A stretch of DNA of 64,000 nt from Anas platyrhynchos (Eukaryota; Chordata; Aves; Anseriformes; Anatidae). The notes beneath the pieces were generated by a model. The model worked only from the letters and a program-made list of their open reading frames with translations, was not told where the DNA came from and made no database searches. Every line of letters starts with the position of its first letter. The first letter of the stretch is position 1. The position numbers and the translations under genes were made by a program. Where the stretch lies: positions 7,093,501 to 7,157,500 of the forward strand of contig NC_092613.1 in the NCBI RefSeq assembly GCF_047663525.1, written 5' to 3'. Of the stretch, positions 1-10,300 are shown piece after piece.

Positions 1-640
1 CACAGCCCTGTCCAGGCACAGCCCCACAGGGGATTGCTCCACACCAACAAAGAGCAAATCCCACACCTGGGGGGCAGGCAGAGCCCTCTCAGTGCCACCA
101 GCTCCCGCAGAGCCAGGGGCTGCTTAACACCCCCCCAAATCACACAGAAGCCCCGTGCCCTGCTCTCCTTAACCCAGGTGCAGGCAAGGAGCCCCTGGGA
201 ACCAGAAGCTGGAAACTGGAGAGGAAAATGTTCGTGTATACGTAAGAATTGTACTCAAACAGCTGATTACGCCTTTTCATACACCTTAACAGATGCTTAC
301 ACCTTTTACAGGAAAACTTTAAACCTGAGAAGCAAGAGGCAGTTTTCTACATTTCCCTTGGGGATAGCGTACTCTATACAAACAGTTCGAACTTTTAAAG
401 TTCCGTTGTCAGTCACACAACCAAACAACCCTGCACGGCATTAAATGCTCCCCTCCACATAGATCAAGCCCTGAATGCAAGACCAGACAAGTAAATAACG
501 CCAACACGTCACACTAATTTGAAAATACATTACTTTTTGTGTTTTTTGGTGTGTGTGATTTTTTTATTTTTTATTTTTTTGGCACTTTGTGGGTCTGAAC
601 TGTACTGCAGCGAGAAGAACCCCCACACGGCCCCCGTGAG
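1..640. other. Upstream flank, no recognisable coding sequence
   Basis: No reading frame here resembles a protein I know. The longest open stretch (34-444, plus strand) is low-complexity and lacks conserved motifs. In human the PTPN22 3' end lies immediately upstream of the RSBN1 promoter, so 3'UTR of a PTPN22 orthologue is possible here, but no PTPN22 coding sequence is visible. The last 70 bases are a T- and GT-rich tract before the CpG island starts. Confidence 0.5.
524..560 (+). terminator. Candidate poly(A) site of an upstream plus-strand gene
   Basis: An AATACA hexamer (524-529), a known weaker variant of AATAAA, is followed about 20 bases later by a strong GT-rich run (TTTTGGTGTGTGTG, around 546-559). 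That is the usual layout of a cleavage and polyadenylation site. Synteny predicts the end of PTPN22 about here. No transcript evidence is available and the hexamer is not canonical. Confidence 0.3.
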
Positions 641-645
641 GCGGC

Positions 646-655
646 AGCCGCCATT
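646..655 (+). promoter_or_regulatory. YY1-like element
   Basis: AGCCGCCATTT matches the YY1 core (GCCGCCATTTT, reverse of AAAATGGCGGC). A second YY1-like match, AAATGGCCGC, overlaps the RSBN1 start codon at 901-910. Motif match only. Confidence 0.4.
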
Positions 656-718
656 TCCGAACCACCCCTGAGGCGCAGCCCCGCCCCCCCCCCTCCCCGC
701 GCACCGCCCGTTAACGGC

Positions 719-725
719 CATTGGC
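719..725 (-). promoter_or_regulatory. Inverted CCAAT box (NF-Y)
   Basis: CCATTGG reads CCAATGG on the minus strand. It lies about 65-95 bp upstream of the paired ZNF143-like elements, inside the RSBN1 CpG island, a normal NF-Y position. Confidence 0.45.
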
Positions 726-755
726 CCGGCGGCGGGGCCGGCCGAGTCGCGGCCC

Positions 756-766
756 GCGCCTGCGCG
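756..766 (+). promoter_or_regulatory. NRF1-like element 1
   Basis: GCGCCTGCGCG fits the NRF1 palindrome GCGCATGCGC with one central difference. An almost identical copy lies at 841-852. Confidence 0.4.
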
Positions 767-770
767 GGTG

Positions 771-790
771 GACGGACTACGACGGACTAC
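771..790 (+). repeat. Perfect 10-bp tandem duplication
   Basis: GACGGACTAC occurs twice back to back (771-780 and 781-790). The second copy supplies the ACTAC half of the ZNF143-like motif at 786-803. Confidence 0.9.
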
Positions 791-803
791 GCTTCCCGGC
801 ACA
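786..803 (+). promoter_or_regulatory. ZNF143/THAP11-like element 1
   Basis: ACTACGCTTCCCGGCAC agrees with the consensus ACTACAATTCCCAGAATGC at the ACTAC and TCCC blocks with correct spacing. It is weaker than the element that follows. Confidence 0.4.
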
Positions 804-813
804 GCCGCCGCGA

Positions 814-833
814 ACTACAGCTCCCAGGGTGCC
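814..833 (+). promoter_or_regulatory. ZNF143/THAP11 element 2
   Basis: ACTACAGCTCCCAGGGTGCC is a close match to the ZNF143 (Staf, SBS) consensus ACTACAATTCCCAGAATGC. It lies 69 bp upstream of the RSBN1 start codon, where such elements normally sit in CpG-island promoters. Confidence 0.65.
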
Positions 834-840
834 CCACGCC

Positions 841-852
841 GCGCCTGCGCGC
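841..852 (+). promoter_or_regulatory. NRF1-like element 2
   Basis: GCGCCTGCGCGC, a second near-consensus NRF1 palindrome, lies directly after the ZNF143-like pair. Confidence 0.4.
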
Positions 853-878
853 TGCCCGCTGGCGCTCGGGCCATTTAA

Positions 879-1067
879 ATGTGTGTGAGGGAGCCTGTGA
901 AATGGCCGCGCAGGTCGCCGCGGTGCGCGCCGTGTCCCGGGCCGCCGAGGAGCCGCCCCCGCTCCCCTCAGGGGACCGGCCCGGCCGGCCGCGCGGCACC
1001 GGGAGGCGGCGGCGGGGCCCTTCCGGTGAAGCGGCGGTTGCGGGGGGCGGTAAGCGGGCCCGGCTGA
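879..1067 (+). other. Upstream ORF overlapping the RSBN1 start
   Basis: The only ATG found between about 720 and the RSBN1 start is at 879, 23 bases before it and in another frame. Its 62-codon frame runs across the RSBN1 start and stops at 1067. Its context is poor (T at -3, T at +4), while the main ATG has G at -3 and G at +4. It matters only if transcription begins upstream of 879. The peptide itself looks meaningless. Confidence 0.4.
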
Positions 1068-1334
1068 GCCAGCAGCTGTTGGCGGGGCCCGGCCCGGCGG
1101 AGCCGTTGCCCCCGGCCGCCCTGCCCGGCCTGCCCGCCGCCGGCCTCTTCGCCTTCTCCCCGCTCGGCCTCCCGCCGCCGTCCGCAGCGCTGGAGGAGCG
1201 GCGCCACCACCACCACCGGCATCGCCCCGCCGCCGCTGTCGCCCCCGAACCCGGCCGTTTGGCCGCGGGGCAGCCGCAGAAGGCGAGGCGGAGCAGCCCC
1301 GCGGATGGTGCGGCCGGGAGGCCCAGCAAGAGAG
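902..1334 (+). CDS. RSBN1: RSBN1 coding exon 1
   Basis: The start ATG at 902 has a strong context. It encodes [11 protein letters not shown], a Pro/Ala/Gly-rich stretch, the conserved FAFSPL motif (83-88) and RRHHHHRHR. The donor GTGAGC follows at 1335; phase 1, the last G completing GAA in exon 2. The frame stays open upstream without another ATG, so 902 is the first possible ATG start. Confidence 0.92.
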
Positions 1335-4300
1335 GTGAGCGGGGGGCTTGGGGGGGCGCCGCTCGCGGCACAGGGCCCGGCGGTGAGGGCGGCCCCGCGG
1401 CCCTGTCCCGCCTGGGCTGAGGGGGAGCGGCTCTGTCAGCGCTGCTCGCCGAGGGCTCGCTCCGTGCCTGGGTGTGCAGCCGGAGCTCCGGGAGGCTTCG
1501 TGTTTCCCCTGGGAGCGGTGCAGGGGGAGCTGAGAAGCAGGTGCTGTGTGAGGGTCGGGAGCGCTCCCAGCCTTCTGTCATGCTGCTGTTGGGCAGAGCT
1601 GCCCTCGGTGCAGCTTCAAAACACAAGCACTCGCATAGTAAAGCTTCCTTCTTACTCTGCCTACGTTAATGTAGGCTAGAAACGAGAAGCTGCTGGTTTT
1701 ATTTTATTTTTATTAAATAAATGCCTCAGTTTTTCAGACAGGAACCTGGCTTTAAGGTCCCTCTCTCTCAGTACAGTGCAGGGTAAGTGTTTCACAGAAA
1801 GCCTCTTAGTATGAGCACACAACGCGAGCAGAAGCAACTGCGATAAAGTTAATATATTATGAATTATACTCCAGGAGTATGCATGAAAGTTTTGTGCCAA
1901 AGAAACCTAAAATGTACGTGCTTACAAAGCTTAGGTCTGTAGCGTAAACTTGCTAATGCTGTCTGAAGAATGGGCAAAGCTGTTGTGGAGATGGAGATAA
2001 AAGTTGCTTGGTTGATAAAGATGAAGTGATCATGCAGAAGCGCACTTCTCGCTGTTGTTCAGTGCTGCTAAACCACTGTCTTTGAATAATAGCTCTCAAA
2101 GCTGTTAGAATGTAATCTTCAAATTTTAGCTTGATGAGCATTGATAAAAGCTGAAGGAGTACAAGGAGTATGCCATCTTAGCCTGGGAATGCTTCTGTGT
2201 GCCGGTTCTAGGCCAATAACCAAATAAGACCTCCTTTAATGAAGGCTTAAACAGTAATTAAAATTACCATCTGAATTCCAGATTTGCAAAGGAAAGCTGC
2301 TTGCTAACAAAGTCTGAAGCTTTTCATTATATGTCCTAGACTGCATATAGAGTGGGTTTGGGGAGGGAGTTATTTTTTTTCTTTCACTATTCTTATTTCA
2401 ATGTATAATCTAATCAAGCTTCCTGTTTCTTGCTTATATTCTTATCTTTGGCCACAGGTTATATTAAACATCTCCAGTGTTTTTTTTGTTGCTAATAGTG
2501 ATAGTGACTAGGGCATTCAATTGTGTGGTAATTTCAGAGAAGCTGTTATTGGCAGTGCTGTTATTCTACCTTGCTGTGGGAACCCATAGTCTGCTGATGA
2601 GTTTGTTTTGGTATACGAAATGCTGGAGACTTTCCACTGTTTTAAAGTAAAAACTATATTTCTATCAAGACTGTCAGGCATTCCCCAAATGTCACTGTCA
2701 AGCTTCCTCTGCTGCAGTGGTTACTTTGACTGTAATCCTGGGACTCAGTTGTGTTCAGAGGATGTGGCAGTGGAAGGGGGTCTGGGTGGCTTTTATCCTG
2801 AAAATGGACCAGTGTTTGATGGATGCCCCAAAATTCAGGGTGTTAAGTGTAGGTCTGTTATTAGGGAGTATCTTCAAACAGGAAGATATTCTTAATTAGA
2901 ACTTGAGCTTATCTGACTTCTAAAAAATAAAAAAAATCTACAATTAGTATAATTAGAAATCTTTCAAATAAGACACCTTTAATATCTAAAAATTAACTGA
3001 GAAACACCTGCAAGGAAGTGTTCCCAGCAGCCCTGTGGACACTTGAAACTCTTCTGTAGTTTCAGCTTGGACTTGGACTCTCTGGACACATCAGGTCTAA
3101 GATCACCTGTGTGGTTAGTCTGCTTGTTGCAACTAGCGAAGCAGTACCTGTATGTCGTAGCTCAGTGACTGAGTAAGCTTGTGCAAGCTTCACTTCTGAG
3201 ACTTCCAGGGAAGCTGGTTCAAAGAACTGTACCAGTTGTTTTGGTGTCTCAGCTGAAACTGTCTTCTCAAGGTTTCCATGGTTGTAATGAAAAATAAGGA
3301 CACTCGCTGTCTGTAAGAGCAAGGCATAGCAGCAGTACTGTGGAAAACTTGTATTTCAGGTCCTAGGACAGTTGTACGAAGTTAGCATTAAGCAATCAAC
3401 TATTTCTTTGCTTCGTGAGTAATTCTGTTCAGCAGGCTGTTGTGAAGGTCAGCCATCTCAAGTGAAGAGCGCTGAGACCAAATTATTAATGACACAGTTA
3501 AACACCGTGGTTAAACTAAATAACTTGAAGCTATGTGTGTTTATTATAGCTTTTCCTCATAGATCAGTGCAATACAATTTTTTTCTTTAACTACAAATTA
3601 GAGCAAGAGAATAAAGATGGAATAGAAATTGTATCACTTTATGGGCAAAGAAAGGAAACTTAGCACAAGATTTTGTGCTATGGGAAGTTGGTGAAAGTTT
3701 AGCTATTGCGTGTTCTAGTCAGCTATTAATGTCAACAGCTGGCTGTTCTGATCCCCATAGTGGTCCTGACAGTGTGGCACTTAGGTATGTGCATCATTGG
3801 CATAAACCAGTTCTTTGGTTTGAGCAGATTAAAATTCTGACAATTGAGCTTTTTAGCAGCTGAGCATCAGATTGCATCTCTGTCACTTGCTACATTGTGT
3901 GAATTATTTCTTAACACTAAAAGATAAGCAATTAAGCTGCTACATTTTGCTTGACAGAACTGATTCTTAGCACTTGTTGCCCTAACCTTTCAGTATTTTA
4001 ACTTGGAAAAACTGAACCCTAAAAAAAAGTGTAGGGTTTTTAGCTCTGAATTAACTATATAGTCAACTGTAAAACAGGCTAGGGCAAGGTGGCTGAAAAC
4101 ATGGATGTGATATTTTGATACTTGTGTTCTGATAAAGGCCAGTATGCATTCCCTCTGGGGGCCTTTCAGCAAGCTGTTAACTGAGGACTGAATGCCTTGG
4201 GATAGTTTTTGAAGAACTGCAAAGTCTGTTGCCAGTTTAGTAGAGCAGACTTAAAAACACATCTAATCGCTAGTACGTCTAATAGGCTTCTGCAGTCCGA

Positions 4301-7300
4301 ATGACCTCTCTTTGCCATGTACTTTGCTTTCTGCCATGCCTTGTGCAGCCTGGTAACTGTCAGACTAAGCGGGCTGTGAGTAGTGCTACCAGTTAAAATC
4401 CTTTTTTGGACATTGTCAGACAAAAGATTATGTATTAATGCACAGCACAATTTTATGATGAAACCAGATACCAACTGGGTTACAAACAGCTTTATATTTT
4501 ACTTTATCAGAAGTGTCAGCTGGATTTGAAACTTAATTTTGTTTAGCAATATCCTCAGTGTCTTGGAAATATCTGTTCTAAGCTTCAGTAAGAAAGATCA
4601 GTAGTCAAAGATTTTTTTTTTTTTTTTTGCCAGAAAGTGAACTGCTCTAAGTTTCTTTTTCTTCTAAATGTTAATAACGCTTGCACATCTTTGGCAGCAT
4701 TCTCCTTTGCTTCTATGTTTTGGATCCAAAATCAGGGAGGTATTCTGTAAGGGAAGTCTGAATGTTATGCATAGTTGTTTATCCTCTTCCCATTCACTGC
4801 CTTAAATGTCAGAAGTTAATGATGTCTTAATTTAGATGCTCTGAAATAAGCATTCCTTTTAAAGGTATTCTAATGAAGTTGTTACTAATCAAAATATTTC
4901 TAAAATACTAAACTTGAATTTGGGTGTTTTTCTTAATTCAAATCTTCCTTGCATAACAGAGGTGTACTGCATGTTTTTATTCTATAGTTGTCTTGTAAGC
5001 CAAAAGACAAGGTGCTACCATTGGTCAGTCTTTGTGGGAATAGATAGCCTTAGGAAGTGAGGTCTTCATTCATTTTGTGTGAATATGCTACAATTGCAGA
5101 ACTCTAATCTCCTCTCTGTTATTGCTGCCAGAAACTCAAGACGAAAATGGCAAAACCCAGCGAGCTGACAGTCTTATAATGAAGAAGATAAAGAAAAAAA
5201 AGAAAAAGAAACACCGGGAAGATATGAGGGGAAAACGCCTGAAGATGTACAACAAAGAAGTGCAGACGGTGTGTGCTGGACTTACTCGCATTGACAAAGA
5301 GACTTTGTCTCAAGGACATTGTGATAACTTAGAAATAAACAAGGAATCCTTCAGGTATCTTAAGGATGAGCAGCTCTGCAGACTGAATTTGGGTATGCAG
5401 GAGTACCGAGTGCCCCAGGGAGTACAAACACCATTTGTGACACACCAGGAGCATTCTGTTCGCAGCAGCTTCTTGAAAACTGGCACTAAATTTAGTAACT
5501 TCATTCACGAAGAACATCAGTCTAATGGTGGCGCTCTGGTCCTTCATGCTTACATGGATGAACTCTCATTTTTGTCTCCAGTGGAGATGGAGAGATTTGC
5601 AGAAGAGTTCCTTGCTTTGTCATTCAGTGAAAATGATAAAAATGCAGCTTACTATGCTTTAGCAATAGTACATGGAGCAGCTGCTTATTTACCGGACTTC
5701 CTGGATTACTTTGCTTTTAACTTTCCTAACACTCCAGTGAAAATGGAAATTTTGGGCAAGAAGGACATTGAAACAACAACAATTTCAAATTTTCACTCTC
5801 AGGTAAGAACAGCTTAAAGGCATGCAAGTTGTATAACATCTGGATTTGAGTAATTTCATTAATACAGAATGGGGATGGCCTAAAATAGGTGAGGCATAAT
5901 TTTTTCCTAAACAGGTAAAAAAAAAAAAAAAGATGGTGTTGGCACTTCTACTGTGATTGCTTCTGCTCAAAGTTCTCTTGTGTGCACAGTGAATCACATT
6001 TCAGACACCACTAACCTTGACCCGTAGACAGATCTCTACTGGTCTTACAAGGTACTGGTTTATTTTCTGAGCTGGGAAGAACCCATGCTGTTCGAACAAT
6101 AGGCAAGTCTGTATTAACAGTTGGTTAGATTGCAAAGCAAAACCAAAAAATATCTATTGAAGGAAAAAGCAGTTGTAGTATTTGCAGTGACAGTGCCTTT
6201 CAGGTTCAGTATGTCATGCACAGTAGATGAGGGTTTTTTTTAACATCAACAGCTGATGCAGGGTGTTACTTGGTAGTTTCTTTCCAATTTCAGAGAGATG
6301 AGTGGAATGGCTTCTAATTTTCATTGAAAAAGACTTTCACTTTACTGTGAACATCAAGGTAGTGTATAGGCTTAAACTACTTTAAATTCTGTAGAAGTAA
6401 AACCTTTTCATCGTTGGTTTTGGGGAGAGAAACTTAGCTCTGAAAGCTGGTCTTGAGTCAAGGTCTCAAACTATCTCATGCAACTTAAATGGATGCAACA
6501 GAAGTAACAGCTAGCTTTAAGAGATTTCCATCCTGGAGTCTTACACTTGACTCCTGTCATCAAGCTTGGAAAAGTCTTGAATATGCAGCAATGTTGCAGT
6601 TTAGGTAAGTTTGTAGCAGATGGAATTAACTTTTTTTCTGTTCAGTCTAGACTGAAAACAGATTCAAACTGATGTTTCTTTCTAAGCCTTTAGATGAAGT
6701 TAAGGTCTCAAATACTTGTCCTTTAGTTGGAAGGAAAAATCTGGAATGCCACAGTCCACTGCACTTCAGCACTGCTGGAACAGACGTCCTTTAGCAACAG
6801 ACTTTGACACTGTAATGCTTGTGGTGGGCTGTCTGGATCTCTCTGAAGATTACCAAATAGTTGTAAGCTAGATTTGCATTGGAAAAGCAGTTACCATACA
6901 GTAACTCTGTAAGGCAGTAACTTGCAGTGTCTTTTAATACTGTCCAGCATCTAGCATAGTAACCATTAAATTAGTAATTGCACTACTTAGCTTATGAGCT
7001 TCTTTGACAATTGATAGCTCTGCAGCACTTACTTTAGAACAGCTTCTACTTTGTGGACTAAGTAATTCCTTGCTCTGACAGCTGCATCAGAGTGCATATT
7101 GCTCCAAGATCAGCTCAATGTATGAGCATACAGACAGCTGCTATCAGCAGAGCACTTCTACATAATGCACATTTCTGCATGTGCTATACAGATGTGAGGC
7201 TTGTCTACAAGCAAAGTTTCAAAGTCTTCTGTATTAGTTACTTACACCATGTTCTCTGACATCATGATTGCATTCTAATTTACTTTGAGTGTATGTGATG

Positions 7301-10300
7301 GTCCCCTAAAATAGCTAAATGGTGCCAACTGGATATTTAACAATAATACTCTTTCCTGGTGGATGTCTTGGTCTTGTGAACATGAATAGCTTGTACTATA
7401 AATATATGTGAGGAATGTATGGTAATGAATAAGAGGCTTCCCAGGGTTACAGTGTATGCTGGTATTTCAATTCTATTTTAAGTACTCTAAACTTGAGTCA
7501 TGACACTAGGTTCAGTTAGGTTGAAATGCCTCTCTAAACCCAGCTTTGGCATGCCTGATTAATCTTCTCCAGTTGAAGTATGTTAGTGTGGTTCACACAC
7601 TGAACAAGCATGTATGGAAATAGCTGTCACACTTCTAAGACAACTGAAACACAAGTCTTCAGAGTATAGGCAATGCTATAATAGTTTAAAGATGCACTTA
7701 AATGCATGATGGCTTCAACTAGGGCAGATGCGTTCTGCTAAAGCTTGAGTCCTGCAAGCTAGCTTACCTTTAGAGGTGGCTAAAATGCTCTGCTTCAGAG
7801 AACAGCGAGGATAACTCAGGCTTACGGCTATTCCTTGGCAGCACTAAGGAATGACCAATTTAAGTTACACTTCTGGACCTTCCTGTATGAGAAAATATAC
7901 AAAACAATAGTATGTTATAGAACATCATGCCTTTGCAAATTAAGCATGTCACAGGAAGATTGTATGCTCTAACACTGATTTTATTGTCAGTTGAGGATGC
8001 TCAAGTAAATCACCTCAATTTTAAGGTGAACCTTTCATAAGTGTGAACTCATGTGCTGTACTGAACCATGCTGTGTTGTGTCAAGAAATCAAATTCACTG
8101 GAAGTTAACTTGAGTGCTGGCTTGTACAACGTTCAACTGGTTTTGTACCCGTTCAGACAAAATGAGTATCAATAGGAGGTGTCTTCTGTTCAAAGTAAGG
8201 TCTTGAATCTGGAAGACTTCACAAAATCTAATGGTTAGTTCATTTGCAAGGTGAATTTCTCTGTTCTCAGGGCAGTGAGAATAATGCAAACTGAATTATT
8301 AAAGCAAATCACTCCAATGTGAATTTATACTATATCATTTTTGATTTCTGTATATTAAAATATTTAACACAATGTGCTGTGTTTTTGCTTGTACTGGCTC
8401 TGGCTTATTCTAATACTGAAATGCCTGTTCTTTCAGACAGCGATGAACACATTTCTTAGTATGCAAGGTCCTAGCTTAGTCCATATTGTTAAGACCACAA
8501 ATACTAATACCACTGAATTGTGTTAGTGCAGCTCTGAAGGAACCGAGGGGAGACAAGCTACATATTAGGGAATTTTTTGACAATATTAAACTGTTGAAAT
8601 GTAATGCTGATGACTACTGAGGTGCTTGAGATGAATACCCCAGCCTGCTGGGACAGCAATGAGTTGGCAGGTAGTTTTTAATAACTTAAAGGAATATAAA
8701 CACTTGAGAATTAAAAACAGCATGTGTTTACACTGAAACTAAACAGAAATCTGAGATTTCCTAAAAGTATTTTTAGTGTTTTCTTTCTAGCTCTCATTCT
8801 CTATTTTTGAATCTTGTTCCAGTAAATTAAAAGTAATGTCAAAGCTCCTGGTTTTCTATTCCTTTTGAAAACACTACTCTTTAAAGGAAAATCTTGCATG
8901 TGGTGTTTACCACTTAATTTGACTTTCATGACAAACACATGTGAAGTACTAGTGAACCTCAAGTCATTACAGTAGACCATAACTCAGCTAGAAATAGTCT
9001 TTCTCATTTACTTCAATAGCACCAGGCAGTTAAACTTAACTGGTTTAAGGACCAGAGCATGGATGTAAAGCTGTGTATCTGCAGGGAGAGGTGATGTGGT
9101 ATAGCAGGGAGCTTTGGGCTGAGGAATAAAGCTGTATGTGAAATCACCTTAGCTTTTCACTGAAGTACTAATGTGTCTGATCACTACAGAACTGTCAACT
9201 GGCTACACGCAAAGCTAAACAAAGAAGACCCTGGAAAAAGGAGTGAAGTGAACTCCTATAATTATTCCCAGTATCTGTGGTTGCTGCTACATGATAAAAT
9301 AGCAGCAGTAGCTCTAAGTCTTTATTAATCTATCCTAATTTACTTCTAATGACTTCATGGAGTAGTTTACCTACACTTGTTTTATTGTCTGAAAAACTAA
9401 GCACAGTGCTTTAGAACTAATTACTTCACACACATCTCTGTGCTGGGCTGTAACTTTGCACCACTGGAACCATATGATGAATATACGGAGGCTGCTGAAG
9501 AGTGATGGAAGGTTGGAGTTCAGATGAGTTTGAGAATACAGACTAATTATTGCAGAATTGGTGATCTTTTAAGACTGAATAGCTGCAGCATCTACATACA
9601 ATGTACTCTGTGGCAATGTGGCACATTACAGCTGCAGTCCATACAAAAAGGATAGAGAATGATGGAGTCTTGCTGCTGGTTCTCCTCTGGGAATGGGAAA
9701 TTGGCAAGAAAAGTATCCAGAAGATCTGAGAAAGTGGGACACTGCTGCATGGGATGACAAAAAACAGATTAAGGTGTTTCTGGTCACAGGTGTGACAGCA
9801 GGTTGTTACAAATGGTAATCTTAAGATTGTTGTAGATAAACACCGAAATGTACACCTGACCACTGATTTCTGGTTAGACCTCTCAGGTCCCAATGTTCAT
9901 TGCTATCGCAACATTGTCAGAACCACTACCTGCAGGGAACACAGATTTTTCACTGGTCATAGGGGAAGACCTTCAGGACATGACTGAAATGAAGCATGTA
10001 CATATTTCAGTAGTATACAGTTTGAAATGTAGAAGCAATACACAGCTGTGCTAATAAATAGTCTTTCACCAGCAAGCTTAAACTGAGTTGCAAAGAAACT
10101 TCACATGGCGATTTTCTCAAGTCAGCATGAAAGCATTGAGTTGTTCCTGAATTAGTCAAATACTAACTTGCCATTATTCAACCTATAGAAGCATGTGCTA
10201 TCAGTCATTTGAACAGGAGTTATTTTCTCCTGGGGTACCCTACAGATAAGGATGTTCCAAACAGTCTCTTTGCATATTCCTAGAGCCATCTCTAATGAAA

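Larger units (their letters stand above)
640..1420 (+). promoter_or_regulatory. RSBN1: CpG island and promoter of RSBN1
   Basis: An abrupt change from AT-rich DNA to a dense run of CpG dinucleotides, over 70% G+C by eye, covers the 5' flank, exon 1 and the start of intron 1. There is no convincing TATA box. It carries an inverted CCAAT, two NRF1-like and two ZNF143-like elements, the usual equipment of a housekeeping promoter. Confidence 0.85.

Noticed and set aside
34-444. 136-codon open frame near the window start
   Set aside because: Low-complexity composition, no motif I recognise, no splice structure; more likely non-coding or UTR.
787-1626. 279-codon minus-strand open frame over the RSBN1 CpG island
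   Set aside because: GC-rich islands lack stop codons by composition; it is antisense to RSBN1 exon 1 and has no protein-like conservation.
2608-2895. 95-codon open frame in RSBN1 intron 1 with several cysteines
   Set aside because: No similarity to a known protein and no suitable splice signals; chance length in an intron.
3150-3230. tRNA-like pattern: TAGCTCAGTGACTGA followed about 50 bases later by GGTTCAAAG
   Set aside because: No 7-bp acceptor stem pairs around it and the middle is a simple AAGCTT palindrome (3175-3190), not an anticodon arm; the B box also departs from consensus.
5785-5997. Minus-strand open frame overlapping the end of RSBN1 exon 2
   Set aside because: Antisense shadow of a conserved exon, running through an A tract.
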